In this document: positions 1 to 8,721 of the stretch, one piece after another
Position numbering within the stretch: the first letter of the stretch is position 1
Layout of the letters: each line of letters opens with the position of its first letter
IMG/VR virus record: IMGVR_UViG_3300025087_000800
Coordinates: 1-24,847 of that record
Length of the DNA: 24,847 bases
Reading direction: 5' to 3' (one strand)
Origin: a virus
Notes under the pieces: generated by a model
Databases searched by the model: none
The model's input: the letters and a program-made list of their open reading frames with translations, nothing else
Told to the model about the DNA's origin: nothing
Program-made: the position numbers and the translations under genes

Positions 1-1025
1 ATGGAATTGTGTGATGCACAGAAAGCATAAGCATCAGCGACATTAGGCCGAAGTTGTACGCCAAAAAAGTATGACGAATCTCCAGTGATAGTAGAAGTTT
101 TTGAGAATTGCAGCATAATGGTTTCGCAGGATGCTCCGGTAGTAACCACCAGTTTTGTTCCGGCCTCAACCAGAGATGAGTCGTTGCTAAAATTCCGGTA
201 ACATAAGGGGATGAGGGTGTCGTTATCAATCCCCGACATCCTGACCGCCAGCGAATCCAATTTGCCGGAAAACGATTTCATCTTACCTTCTGTTACATCG
301 TAAAATGCTGTCCCGGTTGGAATTGAAAGGGCACTGTTACTACAATACGATGTTTGTGTAATGATATCCGATTCAGACCATTCAACGTAAAGCACCGGAT
401 AGTTGACGCTGTTGGTATCGGATGTATAGAGAGTCATAAAATCGTTATTAGTAACTTCAACGTGTTGAAACTTGAATCCGATATTCCGCAAACTGGTGTA
501 CCATCCACTATCGAAAACGGGCTTCACGTTAAGATAAATAGTGTCTCCGGCACCATAGTCGGCCTCGTAGAAAGAATCGAGTTTCATCGGATAGTAATCT
601 TCCGTAGAACTTCCAGCTCCGGCAGTTGTCCACGCGACCGGCTCACCTCCTCCGACAGCGTTATCCCATGTCATCGTCGCCTCGTCGATATAACGCCGAA
701 GGGCGTATAGAAATACCCAATTTTCGGTTGTGGTTGCGGCATTATAGACCACAACTCTTATCGTCGCGCTGTCACAGATATTACTCCCCATTGAATCCTT
801 GACGGCCCCAAACTGCAAGAAGGATCGTTTTTCTGAACCAACCACCTCACCTATATACATTCGATATATGGCCCCGTAGTTGGTAGTGGTATTGGCGTCG
901 CTACCATAGGAATCGTGAGTTGCCGTTGCTCCACTAATAGAAAACGACCCACTCACCCCGGTGATCTCCCCCATTAAAGAGCATGGGATCAACAGGAATA
1001 TCGCCAGCCATTTAATCCACTTCAT
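1..1025 (-). CDS. Exported DNRLRE/CBM96-like virion-associated protein, truncated by window edge
   Basis: The frame is open from an ATG at 1025 to the left edge (341 codons seen, C-terminus missing). The N-terminus is a signal peptide: two lysines, then a hydrophobic run (WLAIFLLIPC) and a possible cleavage site after SLMG near residue 19. Residues about 30-207 have the pattern of DNRLRE/CBM96-type beta-sandwich domains: a conserved SFLQF strand (68-72), an IDEATMTWDNAVGGGEP segment (113-129), and a closing strand YPVLYVEW (199-206). Such domains occur in secreted carbohydrate-binding or adhesive proteins. The ATG overlaps the end of the fibre gene by 14 nt, so it is the next gene of the same operon. 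It may be an adhesin or receptor-binding accessory. The domain call is from pattern memory and is moderately sure; the reading frame is clear. Confidence 0.7.
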   Translation of the reverse strand, partial: MKWIKWLAIFLLIPCSLMGEITGVSGSFSISGATATHDSYGSDANTTTNYGAIYRMYIGEVVGSEKRSFLQFGAVKDSMGSNICDSATIRVVVYNAATTTENWVFLYALRRYIDEATMTWDNAVGGGEPVAWTTAGAGSSTEDYYPMKLDSFYEADYGAGDTIYLNVKPVFDSGWYTSLRNIGFKFQHVEVTNNDFMTLYTSDTNSVNYPVLYVEWSESDIITQTSYCSNSALSIPTGTAFYDVTEGKMKSFSGKLDSLAVRMSGIDNDTLIPLCYRNFSNDSSLVEAGTKLVVTTGASCETIMLQFSKTSTITGDSSYFFGVQLRPNVADAYAFCASHNS

Positions 1026-2727
1026 AGATCACCGTAATCTGAAGTTGGTTAATATCGGTTGCCGGGAGGACGGCCATAATGTACGCCCCCGCCGCTATTC
1101 CGGGGTTGGACATTGTTCCATCATCCTCGCCCTCTCTGGCCGTACTCGCAACCTTGATTGCACTGGCCGTCTCAATAATAGTTTCGGTTCCCGACCAGTC
1201 GTTTTCGGTCGTTTCATAAAAATCCACAATGTAATCAGCCGGGGCCACCGGACGACACGACAATTTGATATGCAGAATGGTTATGCCGTTCGGAAACTCG
1301 TCGGAGTATATCGGAGCAATTATTATGGTGTCCTCCTCTACCCCGTCCGGGTTTGTGATTGTCGCCCGGAACGCCTTATACCCAGTCTCAATTCTTCCGG
1401 CTATTGACAACTTATCATCAATAGTCGCCGTGTCCGCATTAAGCCGCCCCGGAGTCACCGTCAGGCTGTCGATGGTGCAGTTCTCGTTAAAGACCAGCAG
1501 TCCAGCCCCCGTCTCATCGTCCATGATTGCGACCAATTCAGACGAGGCATCAATCTCGGCCTCTTTCAGTATCGTAGCATCAGCCGCTTCGTAGTCATCC
1601 GCCCGCCCCGTCAAAGAATCAATTAACCTTTGATCTGTTACTAAAATACTCTCTGCGGCAGTAGAATCAGAACTATAAAAATCTACCGCCACGAACTTGC
1701 TGGCGACCTTCATATCGGGTGCGTCAATCGTCCCATCGACAATCTCGGCACTTGCGATTGTCTGACCAAGATGTGATAGGGCGAGACCGGCAGTATCTAT
1801 ATCCTCGAAACCTATTACGGCATTGCCAAACACAGTCGAATCGAATGTTTTCCAATAAAGACTATCCCCCAATGCTCCGGTCGAATCATGGAATAATAAA
1901 ACCTGCCCCTCTGATGGAGCCTCCTCAGACACGCGTATATTGCGAATCGAGTCAGCATCGCCGTGACCAATCAACTGATACCGGGCGTCACCTTCATTGA
2001 TGCCAAGAACCGAATCGTTCAAAGTGCCACCAGTTTCATCTGCCGCCCAATACGTTGAATCCCCAGCCGTTCCGGTTGAATCTTTGAACTTGAGGACATA
2101 ACCATTGGTAGGAATAACCGTGCTGAACGTATATACATTCGGGCCATGACCATAAGTCAGATCGGTGATTGAGGTCATACCCGAATCGCCCACAATCACA
2201 GACCCGGACAACTTGATCCCGGTATTCGGAGATTCAGGCGCAAACACTGACCAGACCCCGCTATCGGTTTCAGTCGTGTATTCCAGTCCATTTCCCGAAT
2301 CACGGGTAAAGCCTTTCGTCGCCAATCCAGCCGCGCCGCTCTGAATCCCAGTATCGACATCATAATAGCCGTCAGAACCAAAATCGGTAAACCCATAAGC
2401 CACGGAATCGCCAAAATTCCAGCCACCAGCCGCATACCGGCCCGTCAAGTTGACCATGCTGTCCAGCAACACCGAATCAAGGTGGAGGTCACCCGTCCGC
2501 GCAAATTCGATATAATTGTTAATCAGTAACGAATCGTAAGACGATAACCCCGACCCACCGGCATCGAACACTATGTTAGTCCCGTCGCTGTATACCTTTA
2601 ACGTGTCGGTAGTGAATATATGATAACAGGTATCGTTTCGACAGGTCAACTTGTAGCGCGGCGGGAACGTTCCTGCCCATGTATCGGCACACAAGAGAAC
2701 GATCAACAATAATAGCCACTTTTTCAT
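1012..2727 (-). CDS. Putative tail fibre/appendage protein with signal peptide
   Basis: 571 aa. It begins with a classic signal peptide (MKKWLLLLIVLLCADTWAG, cleavage near residue 19). The body is rich in Gly, Asp, Ser and Thr, as in fibrous beta-structured phage proteins. It holds two related segments at about 208-227 and 274-292, each with V-L-x-F-x-DSTG-x-x-GDS-x-YW. A segment at 324-343 (AEIVDGTIDAPDMKVA) resembles the short beta-hairpin repeats common in tail fibres. The C-terminal 100 residues look like a compact beta-sandwich ending in strand QLQITVIYEV. The start ATG overlaps the methyltransferase stop as ATGA. Fibre is inferred from composition, repeats and location after the tail genes. 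No chaperone or depolymerase motif is recognised. The signal peptide is unusual for a phage fibre. Confidence 0.6.
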   Translation of the reverse strand: MKKWLLLLIVLLCADTWAGTFPPRYKLTCRNDTCYHIFTTDTLKVYSDGTNIVFDAGGSGLSSYDSLLINNYIEFARTGDLHLDSVLLDSMVNLTGRYAAGGWNFGDSVAYGFTDFGSDGYYDVDTGIQSGAAGLATKGFTRDSGNGLEYTTETDSGVWSVFAPESPNTGIKLSGSVIVGDSGMTSITDLTYGHGPNVYTFSTVIPTNGYVLKFKDSTGTAGDSTYWAADETGGTLNDSVLGINEGDARYQLIGHGDADSIRNIRVSEEAPSEGQVLLFHDSTGALGDSLYWKTFDSTVFGNAVIGFEDIDTAGLALSHLGQTIASAEIVDGTIDAPDMKVASKFVAVDFYSSDSTAAESILVTDQRLIDSLTGRADDYEAADATILKEAEIDASSELVAIMDDETGAGLLVFNENCTIDSLTVTPGRLNADTATIDDKLSIAGRIETGYKAFRATITNPDGVEEDTIIIAPIYSDEFPNGITILHIKLSCRPVAPADYIVDFYETTENDWSGTETIIETASAIKVASTAREGEDDGTMSNPGIAAGAYIMAVLPATDINQLQITVIYEVD

Positions 2728-3239
2728 GTTTGATAAACCTCACCTACAAAAAATCCGGGGATAATCCATTTTCTTTCAGTCAACCACCAGTCTGACATTT
2801 GACCATTCATCTTAAAATCAGCATGGAGTTTAATTCCATGTTTAGGAATAATGGTTTTTAACACATTCCATCCCAGACCTTCTGGATACGTTATAATAAG
2901 TTGCCCTCGACATACTCTATGGCACTCCACGAGGGTCGCAACGGGATCGGACGTATGTTCAATAACGCCGATCAAGCAAACCGTATCAAAAGACTTATCA
3001 GAATACGGTAATTTCTCAGCCCGACAAACATCAACTTCGATACCAAACTTATTATAATCTATTATATCGCACGATGTCACGTCTGGATAGATAGCCCCAA
3101 CAACACCATCGCCACAACCGACATCAAGGACTTTACCGGAGATATACTTATCAACAAAACCCAGTTGCCGCTTGGCAAGTAATCGGGTAGGCCAATTCTT
3201 CTGACCGGAAATGTATTGCTGTCTAATCATTTCAACCAC
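2724..3239 (-). CDS. Class I SAM-dependent methyltransferase (Methyltransf_11-like)
   Basis: 171 aa. Motif I is clear at residues 37-45 (VLDVGCGDG), the SAM-binding loop. An acidic stretch follows at 57-61, then a motif-IV-like segment FDTVCLIGVIEH at 84-95, typical of small-molecule or glycan Methyltransf_11 enzymes. The chain is short for the family, and the C-terminal part (from about 115) may be a substrate-binding cap. I chose the GTG at 3239 because GGAG lies 4 nt upstream; an ATG at 3230 is the alternative. The GTG overlaps the stop of the 33-aa gene by 1 nt and the gene ends in an ATGA overlap with the fibre. The substrate is unknown. A role in modifying glycans, with the glycosyltransferases in this block, is inference. 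Confidence 0.8.
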   Translation of the reverse strand: MVEMIRQQYISGQKNWPTRLLAKRQLGFVDKYISGKVLDVGCGDGVVGAIYPDVTSCDIIDYNKFGIEVDVCRAEKLPYSDKSFDTVCLIGVIEHTSDPVATLVECHRVCRGQLIITYPEGLGWNVLKTIIPKHGIKLHADFKMNGQMSDWWLTERKWIIPGFFVGEVYQT

Positions 3240-3340
3240 TAATCTCCAAAATGTAACCAGCCAAACCAGTAGATAAACACGGTTACGGCCATAAACCCGC
3301 CCATAACCAGCCGATCTTCCAACGCGATTCGCTTCTTCAT
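3239..3340 (-). CDS. 33-aa single-pass membrane peptide (possible holin-like or lysis accessory)
   Basis: A short frame from ATG 3340 to TAG encodes MKKRIALEDRLVMGGF followed by a hydrophobic Trp/Phe-rich stretch (AVTVFIYWFGWLHF). The basic N-terminus and single transmembrane segment predict an inner-membrane peptide. The start overlaps the preceding gene's stop as ATGA, and its own stop overlaps the methyltransferase GTG, so it fits exactly into the coupled gene chain. That placement is the main reason to think it is real. It follows another one-TM small protein, and such pairs occur in phage lysis cassettes, but no endolysin is visible. Function is unassigned. Confidence 0.6.
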   Translation of the reverse strand: MKKRIALEDRLVMGGFMAVTVFIYWFGWLHFGD

Positions 3341-3519
3341 AACTTCACCTTAATTATATATCCGAGTATGAAGGCCAGTACCGCCCAACCGCCGGTGATA
3401 ACCCCCCGCCACACCTCAAGTCTGCGTACCCGACCGTTCAAATGCGTCATCTGTCCGATCATCCAACTGCGCCACTCCTTGTCGTTCTCAACTAACAGAT
3501 CGAACGTCTGCTTATCCAT
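3337..3519 (-). CDS. Small XhlA-like membrane protein (possible holin component)
   Basis: 60 aa from ATG 3519, or 66 aa from ATG 3537. I prefer 3519 because AAGGGG lies 6 nt upstream, while the 3537 ATG only has a distant GAGG, although it overlaps the giant gene's stop as TAATG. The N-terminal two-thirds is charged and probably helical (EWRSWMIGQMTHLNGRVRRLE). The C-terminus is one transmembrane segment (ITGGWAVLAFILGYII) ending in lysines. This layout resembles XhlA-type haemolysin/holin-associated proteins. It overlaps the 33-aa membrane gene by ATGA. A role in lysis is inference. Confidence 0.65.
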   Translation of the reverse strand: MDKQTFDLLVENDKEWRSWMIGQMTHLNGRVRRLEVWRGVITGGWAVLAFILGYIIKVKL

Positions 3520-3536
3520 ATTAATCCCCTTAGACA

Positions 3537-6500
3537 TTATTGTTCTAACCTCGGTAATGGTTCTAATCCGGGCAATGGTTCAAGTCCCGATTTGTTTGAT
3601 GTCTTTTTGTTCTTGTCATAAGTGCTTGCCCCAATTCCAAAGAACGTCAGCCCTCCAACCGCCGCCGCCCGTCCCGGCCCCTCAAGCCGCCACGCGTCCT
3701 CAATATCACTAACCACCATCGGCGTTATCATATCAAGTGCTCGATCTTCCCAACCACGTGGTTTCCCGACTAACGGTCTCCCCTGTAGTTCTTCAATGCC
3801 GAATGTCATTACGGGGCTTAACTTGTAGGCTACCGATCTGCCGACAAAATCAACTACATCAAGACGCTTCTCACTCTTAGATAATCCGTCTCCAGTCCAA
3901 CCCCACTTATCGGTAGCGGCCACACCCAGTCTTGTGACAACCCTCATCGGTTGCTGTAATCCGCCAAATATATCAATCCGCGTACCACCTGACTTTATCT
4001 TTCCCCAATCAGAATTGCGCGGATCATCACCGACTTCCATACCGGCCAATTTTGCCAGTCCAAGAGTAACCAATCCTGCCGATGCTAACCGGACATAATT
4101 GAGAGCAATTTCTTTCCTGACTCGCGGATTGCGCATCTCACGAAGTCCCATGAACGGATATTGGATACGACTCAAGGCAAACTTGGGCGCAAAAAACGGC
4201 ACCGCCGCATATTTTGATAGAAAATCGGCCCGCCCCATATTCCCACGACCACTACAGATATTAACGAAATTGGCCCACCTCTGGAGTTCTTGGGGCGTGG
4301 CATTAGGATATTTATCGAGGTAAAAATCGAAAGAAGCCTTACGCATCCCATTAAGAAAAGTTGTCATGTGACGGTTGGAGGCCTTTATCAAATGACCAAC
4401 CCCCGGAACCTTCTCTATCATATTCGCCATGAACATTTCTTCTTTGGCGTTAGGAACACCATCGAGTTCGCTCCAATGGAGTTTAGCTTTTTCGGCAAGA
4501 TAGAACCGGGGATCATTACGCCACATATTGTCATACTGTTCGGATTTGTACTTACTGAAAGTAGCCCTGAAAGCCCGACCAAATTCTCGTGGGAAAGCCG
4601 ATGGTTTCTGTACAGCAAGTAGTAATCCTTGACGCAACGTGGCTGACATATCGGCAGTTGCCTTTAGGGTACGCATAGTATTTATAGTTTCATTGGCAAT
4701 CTTGCCAGTCACCTTGCCAGCCGTTTTGGGGCCAGATTCAGCCATCAGAATACGTAGCTTTTTGCGGGCGGCACGAAGGGCTACCTGTTTACGTTCCAGT
4801 TCCGGCGGCACCGGCTTGCGCTCCGGCTTAATCTTAAACTCACCCGTCCGCATCTGTTCTTGCAGATCAGTCATCGTGTCCTCGATCCGCATCTCTTTAC
4901 GCACCAAAGAAATCTTTTCTTTTATATCGGCCAATACTTTCGGATCGGCTGGCCGTTTCTTCTTGATATTCCGATAGTGATTATCAAGTTGATCCTGTAA
5001 CTCATTCAAGGTTTTAAGCGAACGCTGTAACTTAACATCGGTCGAGGCCGTTCTATAGGCCAGTGATCGGAGTTCTCGCAAAGTCTTGCGTAGAGCAACA
5101 ACATTTTCTGGTCGATCTAACGCCGGTTTCCTTTTATCAAATATACCCTGTTTGGCGCGTTCAACCTTAGATTGGAGACGATTCTCCAAAACTAAATCGG
5201 AAAGTTCTTTCTGTAGTTTCTGAATCTCAGGTGAAGGTTTAGGTAATTGACGCGGCTTATTGAATTCACCCTGCTTGGCGCGCTCAATATTATGGCGAAG
5301 CCTATCCTGTTTTTTAAGTTCGGCTATTTGTTTTTGTAAGGCAACTATTTGGGCGGGTTGTTGCTTGGCCGCCATAGGCTCACGGAATTTACCGCCCTTC
5401 GCATCTTCTAAAGTATCAAGAAGCCTCGCCTGAGTTTTAAGCTCGGCAATCTTCTTCTCGACCTCAGCCCGCGCCTTCGCTATACGTTTAGGGTCACGGG
5501 CGTTCAACGCCTGCCAGACATCGCGTTCGGTCAATTCCGGCATATCCGATAAGACCTGTTTGACTACGCCTTCAAGGGTTGTCGTTCCCTCACGGATATA
5601 ATTGACGGCCAATTTTCCGACCAGATAACTACCCTCTGTACTCAACCCGGAAATATCATTGACCCGTAGACCAAGATCACGCAACTGCTTCTTGATATTC
5701 TCGCGCTCGACGGCTAATTTCTGCTTCTTCTCACCGATAACCTTCTTTACTCGCGCCCGACCAGCCTCGATCTTGGCAACCTTTTCGGCCACCGCCTTTT
5801 CCATATCGGCGACCATCTTATCGTTACGGGCCTCAAGTTCATCCACCTGTTTACGTAAAGTGTCGCGTTCATTGATGGTTTTCTCAAGTTCGGCGTGCTT
5901 AACCTTGTCTATCGGCTTTTTGCTTTTAGCCGTGACCTCTTGAACCGCACGGGCCAGACTATAATCGGCGGGATCGGTTTTCATAATCCCAGCAGCTAAA
6001 GAACGAGCAACCTCGCGCCGACCAAGACGTGCCCCCTCAGTCAATTTATCGAGATCGTCAATAATGCGCTCCGACCGCGCCCGTTCCAATTCGGCCCCCC
6101 CTAAATTCCCGCGCTCAACCAGTTCTGCTTGAGTCTTAACAGACGCTTCGTATTCTTTTTCCAGCTTCACGCTTTTGATGACCATACCATACGATTCTTC
6201 GTCAGTAACCATTCGCTTAGATCGAATCGCTTCATCGGCAATCTCAAGGGCGCGCTCATCCATATTAGCGTCTTTGGCCCTCTGTGCCGTTTCCATTTGA
6301 GACTTGCGCTGGTAATCATTGAGGCTCTCTTTCCCGATCTTGGCGCGTAAGGCCTCATTCTCTTCAACATTCAAACCCCGGATATTCATCGGCTCCGGTT
6401 TTTCCACAACCGGCTTCTCCGGCGGTTTGGGCGGTTCTGTCGGCGGTGGTTCGGTCGCGGCAACCGGCTTTCTCTGCTTCGCCAGCAATTCTTCCTGACG

Positions 6501-7844
6501 GTCAAGTTTGCGCCGGGACTTGTCGGATAACGTACCCTTTTCGGGTATAGTCGTACCCTTTTCCGGTACAACTGTTTTTGAGACAGAGGGGACTACTTCT
6601 TGCTTCCCTTGCGGGACTTCTTCCTTGACCCCTTTCCGCAGGGCATCGGGCAATCCTTTCTGCTGTTCTCCACCAATCGGAGGCGCAAACGGACGTTCCG
6701 GCGTCGGGATATTCCCCAACGGAGCCTTTTGTCCAGCCCCCCGCTGATAGGTATATGGTTTAACGGTAGCCGTTTGGCCCTGTTCATTTTGACGGATCAT
6801 TTCGTCTATGGTAACACTCTCCGAGTTCATCTTCCTGATGATCGGATCGGAAGATGTCTTGGCCGCAAAGTTTAATATTGTTCCAATATCACCCGGCGGG
6901 GTTCCCCTCGACACAGCATCCAACATCTTCTGCATCTCTTTGGTATAACCCATCCCGGCCCACATTGATTCGGGAACCTTCTTATAAGCATTTCTTACAT
7001 CGCGGGCAATCTCTGGAATAGAGTAACCCTTCCCACCCATCAACCCCAGAGTGGCTCCCTGAGCCAAGTCGGACGTAATCTCCTCTACACTTCCCCCTCG
7101 TAAAACCGTTGGTAATGAAAACAATGTTCCACCGGCGGCAGATCGGGCGGGTGCAGACAAATACCCTGTTGCACCCAAAGATTTCAACATGGCGGCATTG
7201 CTTATGCCAGCCTGTAACATACCAGCCGGATTATCGGGAGAAACAGATGCCGCGCCAGATAAAAATCCGGCCTTCCCCATCCCGCCAGTCAGTCGGTCAA
7301 GCGTCAAGAGTTGTGCAATTTCTCCCGGAAAAGCCATTAACCCAGAAGCGGTTTTCTCCCCAAAACCAACAGGTTCACGACTCGTGATAGCCCCACGCCA
7401 TTGTTCCGCGCCAGACCTCAACTTTTCCGAAAGACCTTTTCCCGTGCCATAGACCTTACTCAGTAAGTCAAGAACATTGGCAGTCTTTTCGGCTGGTCCC
7501 GCGATCAATTCTCTCGCGGCATACTTTACGGGATACGTCGCCCGATCAACGATATTCTCCGGCTCCGGTTGCCACGGAAACCTGTCTCTTTTATTCAACC
7601 CTAAGGGTGCCCGTAATCCAGTCGCCGCTTCCCATTGTTCGGGAGACTGGGGCTTATTCTCGAACGGAAGTTTAACGTCCGTCGATACCGCCGGTTGAGA
7701 TGTTACGTCAAGGCCAGACAGTTGTGGTTTCTCTACCGCCGGCGCAAAATCGGCGGGGTTGTAGGACGCGGTGTCCTCTTTCATAAATTCATCAAAGCTC
7801 ATCTTGGGCTTTGACTTGTTCATAAATTCATCAAAGGTAGGCAT
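3537..7844 (-). CDS. Giant internal virion/polyvalent-type protein, 1435 aa
   Basis: The largest gene in the window. The N-terminus has two copies of an FDEFM motif (residues 4-8 and 17-21). Residues about 105-260 are Gly/Ala-rich and amphipathic. A Pro/Lys/Glu-rich linker spans about 380-490, then long charged coiled-coil-like helices (about 500-1035) include three exact-period 41-residue repeats (801-923) and a degenerate one (about 980-1032). The C-terminal 400 residues (IANETINTMRTLKATADMSA, SKYAAVPFFAPKFALSRIQY and later Gly/Ala hydrophobic stretches) resemble the C-terminal domains of phage polyvalent or DNA-ejection proteins (LPD38-like, from memory). The end is a short LEPLPG repeat. 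It is not an N4 virion RNA polymerase: no polymerase motif was seen. Its place after the tail hub suggests an internal virion or ejection protein. Confidence 0.7.
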   Translation of the reverse strand: MPTFDEFMNKSKPKMSFDEFMKEDTASYNPADFAPAVEKPQLSGLDVTSQPAVSTDVKLPFENKPQSPEQWEAATGLRAPLGLNKRDRFPWQPEPENIVDRATYPVKYAARELIAGPAEKTANVLDLLSKVYGTGKGLSEKLRSGAEQWRGAITSREPVGFGEKTASGLMAFPGEIAQLLTLDRLTGGMGKAGFLSGAASVSPDNPAGMLQAGISNAAMLKSLGATGYLSAPARSAAGGTLFSLPTVLRGGSVEEITSDLAQGATLGLMGGKGYSIPEIARDVRNAYKKVPESMWAGMGYTKEMQKMLDAVSRGTPPGDIGTILNFAAKTSSDPIIRKMNSESVTIDEMIRQNEQGQTATVKPYTYQRGAGQKAPLGNIPTPERPFAPPIGGEQQKGLPDALRKGVKEEVPQGKQEVVPSVSKTVVPEKGTTIPEKGTLSDKSRRKLDRQEELLAKQRKPVAATEPPPTEPPKPPEKPVVEKPEPMNIRGLNVEENEALRAKIGKESLNDYQRKSQMETAQRAKDANMDERALEIADEAIRSKRMVTDEESYGMVIKSVKLEKEYEASVKTQAELVERGNLGGAELERARSERIIDDLDKLTEGARLGRREVARSLAAGIMKTDPADYSLARAVQEVTAKSKKPIDKVKHAELEKTINERDTLRKQVDELEARNDKMVADMEKAVAEKVAKIEAGRARVKKVIGEKKQKLAVERENIKKQLRDLGLRVNDISGLSTEGSYLVGKLAVNYIREGTTTLEGVVKQVLSDMPELTERDVWQALNARDPKRIAKARAEVEKKIAELKTQARLLDTLEDAKGGKFREPMAAKQQPAQIVALQKQIAELKKQDRLRHNIERAKQGEFNKPRQLPKPSPEIQKLQKELSDLVLENRLQSKVERAKQGIFDKRKPALDRPENVVALRKTLRELRSLAYRTASTDVKLQRSLKTLNELQDQLDNHYRNIKKKRPADPKVLADIKEKISLVRKEMRIEDTMTDLQEQMRTGEFKIKPERKPVPPELERKQVALRAARKKLRILMAESGPKTAGKVTGKIANETINTMRTLKATADMSATLRQGLLLAVQKPSAFPREFGRAFRATFSKYKSEQYDNMWRNDPRFYLAEKAKLHWSELDGVPNAKEEMFMANMIEKVPGVGHLIKASNRHMTTFLNGMRKASFDFYLDKYPNATPQELQRWANFVNICSGRGNMGRADFLSKYAAVPFFAPKFALSRIQYPFMGLREMRNPRVRKEIALNYVRLASAGLVTLGLAKLAGMEVGDDPRNSDWGKIKSGGTRIDIFGGLQQPMRVVTRLGVAATDKWGWTGDGLSKSEKRLDVVDFVGRSVAYKLSPVMTFGIEELQGRPLVGKPRGWEDRALDMITPMVVSDIEDAWRLEGPGRAAAVGGLTFFGIGASTYDKNKKTSNKSGLEPLPGLEPLPRLEQ
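5076..5444 (-). repeat. Three 41-aa tandem repeats within the giant protein
   Basis: Residues 801-841, 842-882 and 883-923 are three units of exactly 41 residues. The shared pattern is an aliphatic/charged start, RL, then a helix ending in AK-x-G-x-F, a proline-containing linker, then a second helix with V/I-x-x-L-x-K/R-x-L/I. A longer diverged unit (924-979) and another good match (about 980-1032, with RTGEFKIKPERKPVPPELE) follow. Each unit looks like a helix, a short proline hinge, then a helix. Confidence 0.8.
7780..7836 (-). repeat. 18-bp direct repeat encoding the duplicated FDEFM motif
   Basis: TTCATAAATTCATCAAAG occurs at 7780-7797 and again at 7819-7836, 39 bp (13 codons) apart. On the coding strand both encode SFDEFMK/TFDEFMN-type sequence at the very N-terminus of the giant protein. 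Perfect nucleotide identity suggests a recent duplication or strong constraint. Confidence 0.85.
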
Positions 7845-8719
7845 TATTGCCCGCCCCCCATTTGACGATAACGGTTAATAGCGGCCTGCCGTTGCTCCGG
7901 CGTAAGCCTATCCCAATCGCCAATATTCTGGCTCAACCACTGAACGGCACCGTTGTCCTGAGCCGAACCACCCGGCTGACTTCCGCCACCGTAAAGAGTG
8001 CGATATAACGGAGATACCCCCTCTAAAGAAGCCGCAGAATCACGGGCTGCTGGATTCCCCTTATTCCAAAACATCATGTTCTGATACGGCTGATAAAGAG
8101 GATTTGTTACTTGTTCCCCCCCCATACCTAAGAATCCACCTTGTTTTATTGTCGGAGTCGGGGGGGGGGCGTTTTTATACGTTTCATCGGTTCCACCGGC
8201 CAAACGATAATTACCTGATTCACGGGTACGATTCTTGGCTATAGCGTCACTTAAAATATCACCCAGTTTTTTACGTTGTTCCAGTCCTCGATTGGCGGCG
8301 ATATTGGGGTCAGTATTATCCCCATAAATATCCTGATAAACCGGGTTCTCACGGAAAGACGGATCGGTCAAGGCCCGTAAAAGCATAGCCGCCTTAGCCT
8401 CAGATTCGCTCATCGGCCCCGGCTGTTGCATGGCCTTTGCCGCACCCTCGTGCGTGTACTTAAAGGCCTCCCAGTTTTTATCACGATTCCAACGATCTTG
8501 GGCCAACTGATCCTGTCCCTGACCATACTCAAACTCTTTCTGTTGCTGACCGAACTGAGTCTGCCAATTCTGCTGTTGCTGACGAGCCTGACCCTCGCGC
8601 CAAGCACGATCCAGAGATTCCAGCATCATCTGGTGGTTGTACTCTTTGGCTTTTCGATAACCGCCAATACCACCGGAAGCACCACGTAACAGGGCCGCGA
8701 TCAATTCATTATTAGCCAC
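7844..8719 (-). CDS. Unknown Gln-rich virion candidate
   Basis: 291 aa from a GTG at 8719, with GGGGGA 5 nt upstream. The first 35 residues are Gly/Ala-rich (LLRGASGGIGGYRKA), followed by a Gln/Arg-rich helical segment (QARQQQQNWQTQFGQQQ) and a Gly/Pro/Asn-rich C-terminal half. The last 30 residues (WDRLTPEQRQAAINRYRQM) look helical. No family recognised. It lies between the 149-aa protein and the giant protein, a place where podovirus-like phages often encode internal core or ejection proteins, and it overlaps the giant gene by 1 nt (TAATG). The coding strand contains a run of ten C (8160-8169) that encodes APPPT, and a run of eight G, so length errors here would shift the frame. Confidence 0.65.
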   Translation of the reverse strand: MANNELIAALLRGASGGIGGYRKAKEYNHQMMLESLDRAWREGQARQQQQNWQTQFGQQQKEFEYGQGQDQLAQDRWNRDKNWEAFKYTHEGAAKAMQQPGPMSESEAKAAMLLRALTDPSFRENPVYQDIYGDNTDPNIAANRGLEQRKKLGDILSDAIAKNRTRESGNYRLAGGTDETYKNAPPPTPTIKQGGFLGMGGEQVTNPLYQPYQNMMFWNKGNPAARDSAASLEGVSPLYRTLYGGGSQPGGSAQDNGAVQWLSQNIGDWDRLTPEQRQAAINRYRQMGGGQ

Positions 8720-8721
8720 AA

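Noticed and set aside
961-1407. 148-aa open frame on the plus strand
   Set aside because: Overlaps the start of the DNRLRE-like gene and the end of the fibre gene in antisense; no ribosome-binding site or domain.
3537-7844. Giant protein as an N4-type virion RNA polymerase
   Set aside because: Suggested by its size and the N4-type capsid, but only 1435 aa (N4 vRNAP is about 3500 aa) and no T7-like polymerase motifs are visible; coiled coil and repeats dominate.
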